Origin: DATFYM01 sp035315065
GTDB taxonomy: Bacteria > Acidobacteriota > Terriglobia > UBA7540
NCBI GenBank assembly: GCA_035315065.1
Contig: DATFYM010000028.1
Coordinates: forward strand, 1 to 38,011
DNA: 38,011 nucleotides
Reading direction: 5' to 3'
Shown: one piece after another, positions 23,337 through 30,286 of the stretch
How positions within the stretch are numbered: position 1 is the first letter of the stretch
Layout of the letters: each line of letters begins with the position of its first letter
The notes under the pieces: model-generated
The model's input: only the letters and a program-made list of their open reading frames with translations
What the model was told of the DNA's origin: nothing
Databases searched by the model: none
Position numbers and translations under genes: made by a program

Positions 23337-23465
23337 CAGGATTTGGTCTAGGGCGACCCTCAGGGTTACGGGCTTCCCCTGGTTTTCACGCCTCGGCGTG
23401 GTCAACACAGCTCGCGGTACCCGACCTCGCGAGGTGCTACGGGCGACGCCCTGGACCAAATCCTG
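23337..23465. mobile_element. 129-bp inverted repeat (MITE-like)
   Basis: Left end CAGGATTTGGTCTAGGGCG, right end CGCCCTGGACCAAATCCTG, 18 of 19 bases paired. The interior contains small palindromes and no frame. Confidence 0.7.
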
Positions 23466-23507
23466 TAGGCGGTCGGCACAAGGCAGTCGGCATTCGATGG
23501 TTGGGAA

Positions 23508-23568
23508 AGCCGCGGAGCGGCGAAAGAATTTAGCCCAGGGCGAAAACCCTGGGATAGGGCGGCCCCCC
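23508..23568 (+). repeat. REP-like double hairpin
   Basis: GCCGCGGAGCGGC and CCCAGGGCGAAAACCCTGGG, followed by a run of Cs and Ts. Confidence 0.8.
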
Positions 23569-23591
23569 ATGTTTTTTTTTCAATCCGGGCG

Positions 23592-23634
23592 GCGGAAAGC
23601 AGAAGGCAGTAGGCAGTGGGTAGTTGGCAGAAGG
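23592..23634 (+). repeat. heptamer array, GGCAGTA word
   Basis: AGAAGGCAGTAGGCAGTGGG and neighbouring degenerate units. Confidence 0.75.
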
Positions 23635-23655
23635 AAGACGGAAGAAAGGCAAAGG

Positions 23656-23734
23656 CAATAGTGAATAGTGAATGGTGAATGGTGAATTGAAGATGGTCTT
23701 CCATTCACTATTCACAGTTCACTATTCACCATTC
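23656..23734 (+). repeat. heptamer hairpin, GTGAATA / TATTCAC
   Basis: AATAGTGAATAGTGAATGGT continues to 23690; after GATGGTCTTCC the complement CATTCACTATTCACAGTTCA follows. The same word pair recurs at 34014-34142. Confidence 0.85.
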
Positions 23735-23828
23735 GGAACGACAAAAGGCAAGAATGAAGAACAAGACCAAAATACGGATCGTCGATTGGTCACCGCCTTT
23801 GGCGATTGAGAGCGAAGAGAAAGGCCGT

Positions 23829-23876
23829 CTTTCAATCGTCAATCGTTCCCGCCGGGCGGGATCAATCGTCAATTTC
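23829..23876. repeat. AATCGTC heptamers around a CCCGCC palindrome
   Basis: Nearly identical to 15740-15790, including the flanking TTTCAATCGTCAATCGTTCC. Both copies lie about 70-80 bp after an ATGAAGA leader. Confidence 0.75.
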
Positions 23877-23950
23877 TTCTTTTCTGCTCAGTTTCTTTAC
23901 TGGATGGGCCTCCCGCCCGTCCTGGGGATGCCGTCCGTTGTGGGTTACCT

Positions 23951-24030
23951 GTTGTCGGTTATCGGTCATCGGTTATCGGTTATCGGTTCTCGCTTACCGA
24001 CTACCGAGCACCGGCTACCGACCACCGGCC
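23951..24030 (+). repeat. heptamer hairpin, CGGTTAT / TACCGAC
   Basis: TCGGTTATCGGTCATCGGTT and following units, then TTACCGACTACCGAGCACCG and ACCGACCACCGG as the other arm. Confidence 0.8.
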
Positions 24031-24171
24031 TGCAACCGGCGGCTGACAACTCTAACTCAGAAGGTTCCGCGGTCGGGAGTCCGGCGCGAGCGTCGAGGGT
24101 GATCGAATCGAGCTCGGATCATCGTCGGCGAGAGCGGCGGATGACGGACCACGGACAAAAGGAGGAAACAT

Positions 24172-24486
24172 ATGTCTACGAGCTTGGTTCTTCCCCTGGC
24201 CGTTGCCGGGTTCTGGTCCCAATTGACGGAAACCGCGGTGACGGCGCATCCGTTCTTCGTGCTCACCCTGGAAGCGGTGGCCGTGATCGCACTCACCCTG
24301 GTGGCCGCCGGCTTTCTTCTACTCGTGTTGCGAATCTCCCAAGCCGTCGATCAGTTCATCGTCGCCTGCCGACAGCGGCAAAAACTGGAGGCGAGGATCG
24401 CCGACGTGCTGCGGGAGTATGTCAACGACAAACGGGTGCTGAACGAGCAGCTTATCAGTGCTGCCTCGGCCCTTCAGCCCTGCTAA
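24172..24486 (+). CDS. Membrane-anchored helical phage protein, paralogue 1
   Basis: 104 residues. One membrane helix (VAVIALTLVAAGFLLLVLRI) is followed by an amphipathic tail, QKLEARIADVLREYVNDKRV then LNEQL. The next gene (24647) has the same layout and a related tail. AGGAGG at an ideal distance from the ATG gives one of the clearest start sites in the region. Small membrane proteins with coiled tails are common before the packaging genes of transposable phages (Mu gp25/DUF2730-like), but this is an architectural comparison. Confidence 0.65.
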   Translation: MSTSLVLPLAVAGFWSQLTETAVTAHPFFVLTLEAVAVIALTLVAAGFLLLVLRISQAVDQFIVACRQRQKLEARIADVLREYVNDKRVLNEQLISAASALQPC

Positions 24487-24491
24487 AAAGG

Positions 24492-24637
24492 CCGGGACTC
24501 GGGGTTCGGGAGTTGCAGACTCGGGATTCGGGATTCGGGGTTCGCAGAAAGCCCCCCAATCCGGTCCCCTTATTTGCGAATCCCGAAACCCGAACCCCGA
24601 ATCCCGGTTCTCCAAACCCGAGTCCCGGACCCCGGAG
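24492..24637 (+). repeat. heptamer hairpin, GGGATTC / GAATCCC
   Basis: GGGACTCGGGGTTCGGGAGT and GGGATTCGGGATTCGGGGTT on the left; CCCGAAACCCGAACCCCGAA on the right. Begins a few bases after the stop of 24172. Confidence 0.85.
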
Positions 24638-24646
24638 GCCCGATGA

Positions 24647-24937
24647 ATGGCGATTCATCACGAATTGTTGATGCTGGCGACGGTCGTGGCTGTGGCGGCC
24701 ATTGTAATCGCTGCCGGGTTCCTTGTTTTGGTGTGGCGGCTTTCCTGGTGCCTAAAGGGATACGTCGCCACGGAGTTGCAGCGTTCGAAATACGAGGAGC
24801 GGATCGTCGCCATGTTGCATGACTACATCGAGAGCCAGCGCACCACCAACGAGCAACTCTGGATGTCGATGCAGGTCCACGCGGACCGCTTCAACCGATG
24901 GACGGCAAGGAAGGGCGGTAGTGGGATTAGGGAATAG
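24647..24937 (+). CDS. Membrane-anchored helical phage protein, paralogue 2
   Basis: 96 residues. Membrane helix LATVVAVAAIVIAAGFLVLV, then SKYEERIVAMLHDYIESQRT with TNEQL, matching YVNDKRVLNEQL of paralogue 1 (24172). GGAGG precedes the ATG. The two genes are separated only by a hairpin array. They could form a hetero-oligomer in the membrane, or one could antagonise the other as holin/antiholin pairs do, but nothing here shows that. The last codons run into GGGATTAGGGAATAG repeat units that supply the stop. Confidence 0.6.
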   Translation: MAIHHELLMLATVVAVAAIVIAAGFLVLVWRLSWCLKGYVATELQRSKYEERIVAMLHDYIESQRTTNEQLWMSMQVHADRFNRWTARKGGSGIRE

Positions 24938-24938
24938 C

Positions 24939-25028
24939 CATGAATTACGAATTAAGAATTACGAATTGCGGCGATGCCAATTCGTAATTCTTAATTCTTA
25001 ATTCTTAATTCTTAATTCGTAATTCATG
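24939..25028 (+). repeat. heptamer hairpin, GAATTAA / TTAATTC
   Basis: ATGAATTACGAATTAAGAAT, CGAATTGCGGCGATGCCAAT at the turn, then TTCTTAATTCTTAATTCTTA and ATTCGTAATTCAT. Almost perfectly complementary over about 35 bp. Confidence 0.85.
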
Positions 25029-25052
25029 GTTCGACTGATCGCTGAGAAAAAC

Positions 25053-25373
25053 ATGGACCCATTACTCCAAGACGTCCGGGACGAGGCGGTGAGGGGAGTC
25101 ATTCTGAGCATCCTCATTCAGCACCGACTCAGTTGGGTGGCCTTCTCATCGTTGAAGCGTGCGGTCCAAATGGGGCAGGGCTTTCCGATCACGGATGACG
25201 ACTTGAGGTTCCAGTTGGCGTATCTGGGCGACGCGGCTCGCGCCTACGTGGAAGCGAAGCCGCTGCGCACGGGGCGCGCCGACGCTTTTGAGTACGCTTA
25301 CGTGCGCGCCACTGCCAAGGCGGTGGATTTGCGTGCCGGGCGAATCCCCACCGACCCGGGAGTGGGACTGTGA
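25053..25373 (+). CDS. Small winged-helix-like phage protein, paralogue C
   Basis: 106 residues from ATG 25053. VRGVILSILIQHRLSWVAFS, DDDLRFQLAYLGDAARAYVE, then YVRATAKAVDLRAGRIPTDP align with 17208 and 18630, sharing the RAT-x-K-x-x-D-x-x-x-GR-x-x-x-D-x-GV signature. An upstream in-frame ATG at 25026 lies inside the repeat hairpin and would add nine residues absent from the paralogues. As with the other two, an HTH gene (25465) follows. Function unknown. Confidence 0.6.
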   Translation: MDPLLQDVRDEAVRGVILSILIQHRLSWVAFSSLKRAVQMGQGFPITDDDLRFQLAYLGDAARAYVEAKPLRTGRADAFEYAYVRATAKAVDLRAGRIPTDPGVGL

Positions 25374-25378
25374 AGAAC

Positions 25379-25450
25379 TGGGGAGTAGGGAATAGGGAAC
25401 AGGGAACAGGGACGGGACTCGACGATGCACGTCCCTACTCCCTACTCCCT
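25379..25450 (+). repeat. heptamer hairpin, GGGAATA/GGGAACA / TACTCCC
   Basis: GGGGAGTAGGGAATAGGGAA and more units, short spacer, then GTCCCTACTCCCTACTCCCT. Starts six bases after the stop of the upstream gene. Confidence 0.85.
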
Positions 25451-25464
25451 AAAAAGGTTCGAAT

Positions 25465-25983
25465 GTGAAGACAACAAGAGAAGAATGGGAGACAGAAGGC
25501 AGGGAGAGGCAGAGCCCTTTCAATTCGGTCGAGCGTCGAGTGAAAGAACGGCGCGCTTTCAGTCCGTCCGGCCGGCGAGCGCGAGAACGGCGCTCTTCGA
25601 CCGGCCCTACCAAGCGAGTGCAATCGGCAATCGGCAATCTTGGCGCCGATCCCAGCCTCTCGGCTTTTGTCGAGAGCCAGATCGTGCTGGGGCGTTCCAC
25701 GCAAGACATCGTGCAGGAGATTGCCGTTCGTTTCGGGGTGAAGGTGTCAAGCGCGGCTGTGACCGCCTACCGCAACAACCTGGCGTGGACGGGAACGAGG
25801 GCCGTGGAGCAGACCTTCGAGGGATCGCGCGAGGACATCGACCGGTTGATCGACAAGATGGAAACCGAGGGAACAGGGAACAGGGAACAGGGAACAGGTA
25901 GGAAGCAGCGGCTATTCCTTCCCCGTTCTCTATCTTCCATCTGGCAGCGCGTTCGACGGTGGTTCGGGGAAAGAAGGGAATAG
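25465..25983 (+). CDS. HTH phage protein (member 4)
   Basis: 172 residues from GTG 25465 (the ATG two bases before is out of frame and hits a stop). A basic, Arg-rich N-terminus (about 1-50) is followed by LSAFVESQIVLGRSTQDIVQ with EIAVRFGVKVSSAAVTAYR, the same helix-turn-helix pattern as 17784, 19064 and 20079. In-frame GGGAACA heptamers near residues 135-146 are read as GTGNREQGTG, and the basic C-terminus (SIWQRVRRWFGERRE) runs into the next array, which supplies the stop. Likely nucleic-acid binding; role unknown. Confidence 0.5.
   Translation: MKTTREEWETEGRERQSPFNSVERRVKERRAFSPSGRRARERRSSTGPTKRVQSAIGNLGADPSLSAFVESQIVLGRSTQDIVQEIAVRFGVKVSSAAVTAYRNNLAWTGTRAVEQTFEGSREDIDRLIDKMETEGTGNREQGTGRKQRLFLPRSLSSIWQRVRRWFGERRE
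25868..25899 (+). repeat. in-frame heptamers, GGGAACA word
   Basis: GGGAACAGGGAACAGGGAAC inside the gene at 25465. The same word fills the next two intergenic gaps. Confidence 0.8.
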
Positions 25984-26098
25984 GGAATAGGGAAGACCAG
26001 GGAATAGGGAACAGGGAATAGGGAATAGGTAAAGAAAAGAGGAAAGCCAGGGTTCGTTTTTCCTGTTCCCTGTTCCCTTCTTCCTGTTCCCTGTCTTC
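25976..26098 (+). repeat. heptamer hairpin, GGGAATA/GGGAACA / TGTTCCC
   Basis: Begins at the stop of 25465 with GGGAATAGGGAATAGGGAAG and ends with CCTGTTCCCTGTTCCCTTCT and TTCCTGTTCCC. Confidence 0.85.
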
Positions 26099-26112
26099 AA
26101 GGGAGGACAGAG

Positions 26113-26268
26113 ATGAAGGAACTGTCGTTAGCATTCATTTTCGGTTTTGGCGTGGGCGTGATTGCCGCGGCCATTGTCGGCGCGAGGGTCGCAAACGAGA
26201 TCCAGAAAGCAAAGGAAGAATTGGTGGGTCTGTTGGAGCGCGTCGCCCACGCGGTTGAAACGAGGTGA
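26113..26268 (+). CDS. 51-residue single-span membrane protein
   Basis: MKELSLAFIFGFGVGVIAAA, then IVGARVANEIQKAKEELVGL and LERVAHAVETR: one membrane helix near the N-terminus with Gly and Ala small-residue faces, then an amphipathic helix. GGGAGG lies a few bases before the ATG and the frame is flanked on both sides by GGGAACA hairpins, like other genes here. Its size and layout resemble the two larger anchored helical proteins at 24172 and 24647. No family recognised. Confidence 0.6.
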   Translation: MKELSLAFIFGFGVGVIAAAIVGARVANEIQKAKEELVGLLERVAHAVETR

Positions 26269-26270
26269 GG

Positions 26271-26424
26271 AAGGGAACAGGAAGAAGGGAACAGGGAACA
26301 GGGAATAGGGAAGAGGTAAAGAAAAGAGAAAAGCCGGGGTTCGTTTTTTCTGTTCCCTGTTCCCTATTCCCTGTTCCCTAACTGAGTTCCCTATTCCCTG
26401 TTCCCTCTATTCCCTGTTTCCTAA
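26271..26424 (+). repeat. heptamer hairpin, GGGAACA / TGTTCCC
   Basis: GGGAACAGGGAACAGGGAAT, a loop containing GAAAAGCCGGGGTTCGTTTT, then CTGTTCCCTGTTCCCTATTC and further units. The loop closely resembles that of the preceding hairpin (AAAGCCAGGGTTCG at 26043-26056). Confidence 0.85.
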
Positions 26425-26434
26425 GTGAGCAAGG

Positions 26435-28243
26435 ATGAGTCGATCGACCAATAACGGACGCCAGCGGAAGATGCTGGGGCGAGAGTTGAAGCGGGTGGAG
26501 AAACTTGCCGACCGCTTGGATCGGGTGTTGGCGCTCCGGGATCAGGAGTTAGGGATGACGGCGGACGGGGTTCGGGGTTCGCAGAAGGACGCCAATCTGG
26601 AGAAGAACGGGGTTCGGGGTTCGGGATTTGGGGTTCGCCCAGAAGAACGGGGTTCGGGATTTGGGGTTCGGGGTTCGCAGAAAGACACGAATCCGGAGTT
26701 CTTCTCCGCGAAACCCGAAACCCGAAACCCGAATCCCGCTTCTTCTGCGAACCCCGAACCCCGAACCCCGAACCCCGGTTCTCCACCGTTGATTCCCAAT
26801 CCTTCGACGATCCTGCCCGTTCCTCCGCCGACGCCGGGCAGCGTGACGATAGCCGCGGGACGCGGGGACCTGGCGAAGGTGTTTGGGGTGGCCGGTACGG
26901 CGATCACTTCCGGCTTTCTGCGCGATCTGGGCGAGTACAACGGCGAACTGTTGGGACTGGCGGCGATTCGGACCTACGAGAAGATGCGGCGCGGCGACGC
27001 GCAGGTGCGGGCCACGCTGGCCGCTTGCAAGTTGCCGGTGCAGTCGGCGAAGTGGGAGGTGGTGCCGGGGAAGTCGGCAGCCGGGTCTGCGGATCCCGAA
27101 ACCCGAACCCCGAATCCCGTTTCGTCGACGGGCGCGGGCAAGAACACAGAGGCGAAGGCGAAGGAGGTTGCCCAGTTCGTCAAAGACAACCTCTTTGGCG
27201 GTCTGGAATTTCGCACCTCGACGGGCGGATGGGCTACTCAGAACTGGGACGAGGTGGTCCGCAACGCGCTACTCATGGTCGACTTCGGATGTGCGGTCCA
27301 CGAGGAAGTGTGGACAGTGGACGGCGACCGGGTACGGTTGCGCAAGCTCGCCAGCCGTCTGCCGCTGACCTTCTATCGCTGGCACACGGAAGCCGACGGG
27401 GAAACGCTGCTGGCCCTCGAACAGTACGGGTATCGTGGCGGACGCTTTTTGAACGTTCTGCTGCCGGCCGACAAGATGGCGCTTTTTACGCTCAACCGCG
27501 AGGGCGCCAACTTTTGGGGTATCGCTTTGCAGCGGGCCATGTATCCGCACTGGTACGTCAAGAGCCAGCTTTACCGCGTCGACGCCATCGCTTGCGAGCG
27601 CAACGCGCTGGGCGTGCCGGTATGGAAGCTGCCGCCGGGGTTTTCCAAAGAGGACCGCGACGCGGCGTTCAACTTTGTCACCCAACTCGCGGCCCACGAA
27701 GCGACGGGCGCCGTGGAGCCGCCGGGGGATCCGTCGAGCGGCTTTCGCATCGTAGGCTATCAGGGCCACCTGCGCGAAGCGATGCCGTCGATCGAGCACC
27801 ACAACATCATGATTTCGCGCGCGGCGCTGGCGCTCTTCATGGACCTGGGAACAACGTCACAGCACGGTTCGCGGTCGCTGGGCCAGGAACACGGCGATTT
27901 CTTCCTGCTCGCGCTACAGAACCTCGCCGACCAGGTCGCGTGGGTGATCGAAAGTACGGCCGTCCGGCGCCTGGTGGACTACAACTTTGGCGAAGGCGCG
28001 CCCCTGCCCCGTCTGGTGGTGGCGAACGTGCAGGCCCGGAGCCTGGGCGCTATCACCGAGGCGTTAACCAAGCTGGCGACAGCAGGGCTCGTCGTGTCGG
28101 AGTCGAATCTGCGCAGCTTCCTCCGCTCGGAGCTGGCGCTGCCCGACGAAGGTCCCAGGGATCTGGTGGCCATCCGCGGCGAGACGGTCGCCGAAGGCTC
28201 CGGGTCGGAAGACGTCGCGGGAAGGGGCGCCGGCACGGCCTGA
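26435..28243 (+). CDS. Portal protein, DUF935 / Mu gp29-like
   Basis: 602 residues. The portal body starts near residue 130 (DLAKVFGVAGTAITSGFLRD, LLGLAAIRTYEKMRRGDAQV) and includes MVDFGCAVHEEVWTVDGDRV, LLPADKMALFTLNREGANFW and LYRVDAIACERNALGVPVWK, typical of the DUF935 family that forms the dodecameric DNA gateway and terminase dock. Between the N-terminal helix (RKMLGRELKRVEKLADRLDR) and the body, residues about 43-122 are translated CCCGAAA/GGGGTTC heptamers (VRGSGFGVRPEERGSGFGVR and similar); a shorter block near 215-228 is also repeat-derived. The frame is uninterrupted, so the protein may carry a disordered insert. Confidence 0.85.
   Translation: MSRSTNNGRQRKMLGRELKRVEKLADRLDRVLALRDQELGMTADGVRGSQKDANLEKNGVRGSGFGVRPEERGSGFGVRGSQKDTNPEFFSAKPETRNPNPASSANPEPRTPNPGSPPLIPNPSTILPVPPPTPGSVTIAAGRGDLAKVFGVAGTAITSGFLRDLGEYNGELLGLAAIRTYEKMRRGDAQVRATLAACKLPVQSAKWEVVPGKSAAGSADPETRTPNPVSSTGAGKNTEAKAKEVAQFVKDNLFGGLEFRTSTGGWATQNWDEVVRNALLMVDFGCAVHEEVWTVDGDRVRLRKLASRLPLTFYRWHTEADGETLLALEQYGYRGGRFLNVLLPADKMALFTLNREGANFWGIALQRAMYPHWYVKSQLYRVDAIACERNALGVPVWKLPPGFSKEDRDAAFNFVTQLAAHEATGAVEPPGDPSSGFRIVGYQGHLREAMPSIEHHNIMISRAALALFMDLGTTSQHGSRSLGQEHGDFFLLALQNLADQVAWVIESTAVRRLVDYNFGEGAPLPRLVVANVQARSLGAITEALTKLATAGLVVSESNLRSFLRSELALPDEGPRDLVAIRGETVAEGSGSEDVAGRGAGTA
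26565..26797 (+). repeat. in-frame heptamer hairpin in the portal gene
   Basis: GGGGTTCGGGGTTCGCAGAA and further GGGATTT/GGGGTTC units, then CGCGAAACCCGAAACCCGAA and ACCCCGAACCCCGAACCCCG. Sense-strand G-rich arm first, C-rich arm second, as in the intergenic copies. Confidence 0.85.
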
Positions 28244-28244
28244 G

Positions 28245-28306
28245 GCAGAAGGCAGAAGGCAGAGGGCAGAAGGCAGAAGGCAGAAGGCAGTAGGCAGTAA
28301 GCAGTT
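28245..28306 (+). repeat. heptamer array, GGCAGAA word
   Basis: The portal stop TGA is followed immediately by GGCAGAAGGCAGAAGGCAGA, then GGCAGAA and GGCAGTA units, ending at a REP-like element. Confidence 0.85.
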
Positions 28307-28309
28307 GGG

Positions 28310-28358
28310 AAGCCGCGGAGCGGCGTAAGAATTTAGCCCAGGGCGCAAGCCCTGGGAC
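28310..28358 (+). repeat. REP-like double hairpin
   Basis: GCCGCGGAGCGGC and CCCAGGGCGCAAGCCCTGGG, both intact. Confidence 0.8.
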
Positions 28359-28443
28359 AGGACAGTCGCCCATTTCCTTTTTCCTCTTCGGGGATAGGCG
28401 GAGGGCAGCAGGCAGAAGGTGGAAGGCAAAGGGTAAAGGCAAA

Positions 28444-30285
28444 ATGAAGACATCGACGAGAAAACAAATACGGGATTACGGAACAGAAAGCGGGCGAATC
28501 CGGGCCTCTGCGAGTCCCGAGTCCCAAGTCCGGAGTGCCTTGTCTGCGAACCCCGAAGCCCGAACCCCGAAACCCGGCTTTGCTGCGAGTCCCGAGTCCC
28601 AAGTTCGGAGTCCCTTGTCTGCGAACCCCGAAACCCGAATCCCGAAAACCGCCTTTGCTGCGAGTCCCGAGTCCCAAATCCCGAGTCCCGAGTCACATTT
28701 CGCCACCCTCCTTTCCGCGAGGCTGAGGCCAGTGCTGCGCGACGGCAAGAGGCTTTATGAGATTCCCATCGCGGTGACAGGCTCCTGGGTGAAGCACGGG
28801 CGCAGATTCCAGATCACGCCGGAAGACTTGGCGGCCATGGTGCTCAATTTCAGCAAACGCAAGAACGAGCAGATCGTAATCGATTACGAGCACGCCAGCG
28901 AGACACCCGAAGTAGCGCATGGTGGGCCCATACCGGCAGCAGGCTGGATGCACGATTTGTCGGTGATCAGTGGTCCGTCGTCGGCTTCGGGACTTTATCC
29001 ACAGATTACGCAGATTGGGCAGATTGAAAGAACAGCTTCTTCTTTTGAATCTGTTAAATCTGCGCAATCTGTGGATAGAGCTGCGAGGGCGGACGTCTTG
29101 TCGGCCCTGGTGGAATGGACCCCGGAAGCCGAAAGGCTGATTCAGCAAGGGGCTTATCGTTTCTTCTCGCCTGCCATCGACTGGGGTTACCACGATAAGC
29201 AGACGGGCCAGCCTCAGGGAGCCACGCTTACCAGCGGCGCGCTTACCAACCATCCATTCCTCGAGGAGTTGCCCCCCATCATGCTGACGGATCTCGACGG
29301 GGCGGGGGTGGGACAAGCGGGATTCGGGATTGGGGGTTCGGGATTCGCAGAGGAAGACCCTGATGGGGGATTCAGTGATGAAACAAGTGGGACTCAGGGT
29401 AAGAAAGAACGGAGTTTGGGATTCGCGGAGGAAGCTCCCGGTCGTAGTCTTTCTGCGAACCCCGAAACCCGAAACCCGAACCCCGGTTTTTGTGATGAAG
29501 GAGGAAACAAAGTGAAGAGACTAACGGTGCGGAAGTTGAAGGACGGATCGCTGGCGGGGCATCACGCTGCTTTTGACGGCGATGACGTGGTGGGTTATAT
29601 GGACGCCGGCGAGTTCCGCGATTATGTCAAGCAACGCCTCGACGAGGGTGAATTCGATAACCTCTTCGAGGAGTCGGTGTTGTCGGAAGCGTTGGCGGAG
29701 CGTGCCAGCCGCCTGTTCGCGGAGCGCGTCGGCATGCCCGGATCCTCGCCGGAAGCCATTCGGGAACGCCTCGCTCTGGCAGAGGCGGTGGAAACCGAGA
29801 GCACGGTTTCCGCGCGCGTCGTGCGGCTTTTTGAAACGGTCAAAGACGGTGTGGTGAACCAGGTCCGCGCGATGGAACTGGCGCGAGACAACAAGATTAC
29901 GCTCGCCGATTACATTGCTGTCCAGGACGCGGAGAAGAAGCTGGACGAAGCAGTGCAAGAGGGCAAGATCCTTCCGCGCGACCGCCAGTTCTTCTTCCGC
30001 GACGCATTGGAGCGCCCGTCCGAGTTCGCCGACTTCGTGAAGCGGGCAGTTCCGGTGGTCCGCCTGGGCTCGCAAGGGATCGGCTCAGTAGGCGATATCA
30101 ACGTGGACGAGGAAATCGAAATCCGCACGCGAAACCTGATGAAAGACGAAGGCCTCAGCTACGCCAAGGCTCTGAAGCGCGTGCTGGCAGGCGACAAGGA
30201 ACTGGAACGGCGGTACCACGGTGTGCACCGCCGAGAGATCGGCTCCCCGGCCGGAACAACGGACGCTGGGGGCGTAACTCAGTAA
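28444..30285 (+). CDS. Prohead protease with fused scaffold (Mu gpI/gpZ-like)
   Basis: 613 residues. The protease part matches Mu I-type proteins: YEIPIAVTGSWVKHGRRFQI, EQIVIDYEHASETPEVAHGG with PIPAAGWM, then ALVEWTPEAERLIQQGAYRF and FSPAIDW. A C-terminal half (from about 357, VKRLTVRKLKDGSLAG) is a helical, charged scaffold-like region. Three stretches are translated repeat DNA: residues about 17-87 (CGAGTCC words), about 183-216 (CAGATTA hairpin between GLY and VLSALVEW) and about 293-351 (GGGATTC module). The frame survives all three. Role: maturation cleavage of head proteins and prohead assembly. Confidence 0.75.
   Translation: MKTSTRKQIRDYGTESGRIRASASPESQVRSALSANPEARTPKPGFAASPESQVRSPLSANPETRIPKTAFAASPESQIPSPESHFATLLSARLRPVLRDGKRLYEIPIAVTGSWVKHGRRFQITPEDLAAMVLNFSKRKNEQIVIDYEHASETPEVAHGGPIPAAGWMHDLSVISGPSSASGLYPQITQIGQIERTASSFESVKSAQSVDRAARADVLSALVEWTPEAERLIQQGAYRFFSPAIDWGYHDKQTGQPQGATLTSGALTNHPFLEELPPIMLTDLDGAGVGQAGFGIGGSGFAEEDPDGGFSDETSGTQGKKERSLGFAEEAPGRSLSANPETRNPNPGFCDEGGNKVKRLTVRKLKDGSLAGHHAAFDGDDVVGYMDAGEFRDYVKQRLDEGEFDNLFEESVLSEALAERASRLFAERVGMPGSSPEAIRERLALAEAVETESTVSARVVRLFETVKDGVVNQVRAMELARDNKITLADYIAVQDAEKKLDEAVQEGKILPRDRQFFFRDALERPSEFADFVKRAVPVVRLGSQGIGSVGDINVDEEIEIRTRNLMKDEGLSYAKALKRVLAGDKELERRYHGVHRREIGSPAGTTDAGGVTQ
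28497..28706 (+). repeat. in-frame CGAGTCC / CCCGAAA heptamers in the protease gene
   Basis: CGAGTCCCGAGTCCCAAGTC recurs three times, alternating with CTGCGAACCCCGAA-type blocks, as imperfect 80-bp tandem copies. Confidence 0.8.
28993..29086 (+). repeat. in-frame CAGATTA hairpin in the protease gene
   Basis: TATCCACAGATTACGCAGAT pairs with GCGCAATCTGTGGATA after a short loop. The same element stands between genes at 36352-36480. Confidence 0.85.
29320..29492 (+). repeat. GGGATTC module, copy 1 (inside the protease-scaffold gene)
   Basis: Heptamer arms (GGGATTCGGGATTGGGGGTT; CCCGAAACCCGAAACCCGAA) enclose about 120 bp (29344-29466) that is almost identical to 32860-32980. Confidence 0.8.
29512..30285 (+). 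CDS. Nested scaffold protein (internal in-frame start)
   Basis: A GTG at 29512, in frame with the protease, is preceded by AAGGAGGAAACAAA, the best ribosome-binding site in this gene. Translation from there gives 257 residues without protease motifs: VKRLTVRKLKDGSLAGHHAA at the start, many Glu/Arg-rich helices (LSEALAERASRLFAERVG) and a basic end. In Mu and lambda the scaffold is made from an internal start within the protease gene, so this start is expected biologically. The product would direct capsid assembly and be removed by the protease. Confidence 0.6.
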   Translation: MKRLTVRKLKDGSLAGHHAAFDGDDVVGYMDAGEFRDYVKQRLDEGEFDNLFEESVLSEALAERASRLFAERVGMPGSSPEAIRERLALAEAVETESTVSARVVRLFETVKDGVVNQVRAMELARDNKITLADYIAVQDAEKKLDEAVQEGKILPRDRQFFFRDALERPSEFADFVKRAVPVVRLGSQGIGSVGDINVDEEIEIRTRNLMKDEGLSYAKALKRVLAGDKELERRYHGVHRREIGSPAGTTDAGGVTQ

Positions 30286-30286
30286 T

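Larger units (their letters stand above)
23045..24171. other. 1.1-kb spacer with no supported gene
   Basis: The largest non-coding gap in the phage block. It holds GGGAATA, GGCAGTA, GTGAATA and CGGTTAT arrays, two REP-like elements, a CCTCTCCC hairpin, a 129-bp inverted repeat and the AATCGTC module. The open frame from ATG 23754 is repeat-derived and I do not consider it a gene. A Mu-type head gene (gp30/F) might be expected after the portal, but no trace of one was recognised here. Confidence 0.55.

Noticed and set aside
23754..24671. 305-codon open frame
   Set aside because: Its first part is the AATCGTC repeat module, its middle CGGTTAT heptamers, and it overlaps the well-supported membrane protein at 24172 in another frame.
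27025..28293. 422-codon open frame overlapping the portal
   Set aside because: Alternative-frame shadow of the portal gene, rich in Arg/Gly/Ala, with no motif; the portal frame has conserved blocks over the same DNA.
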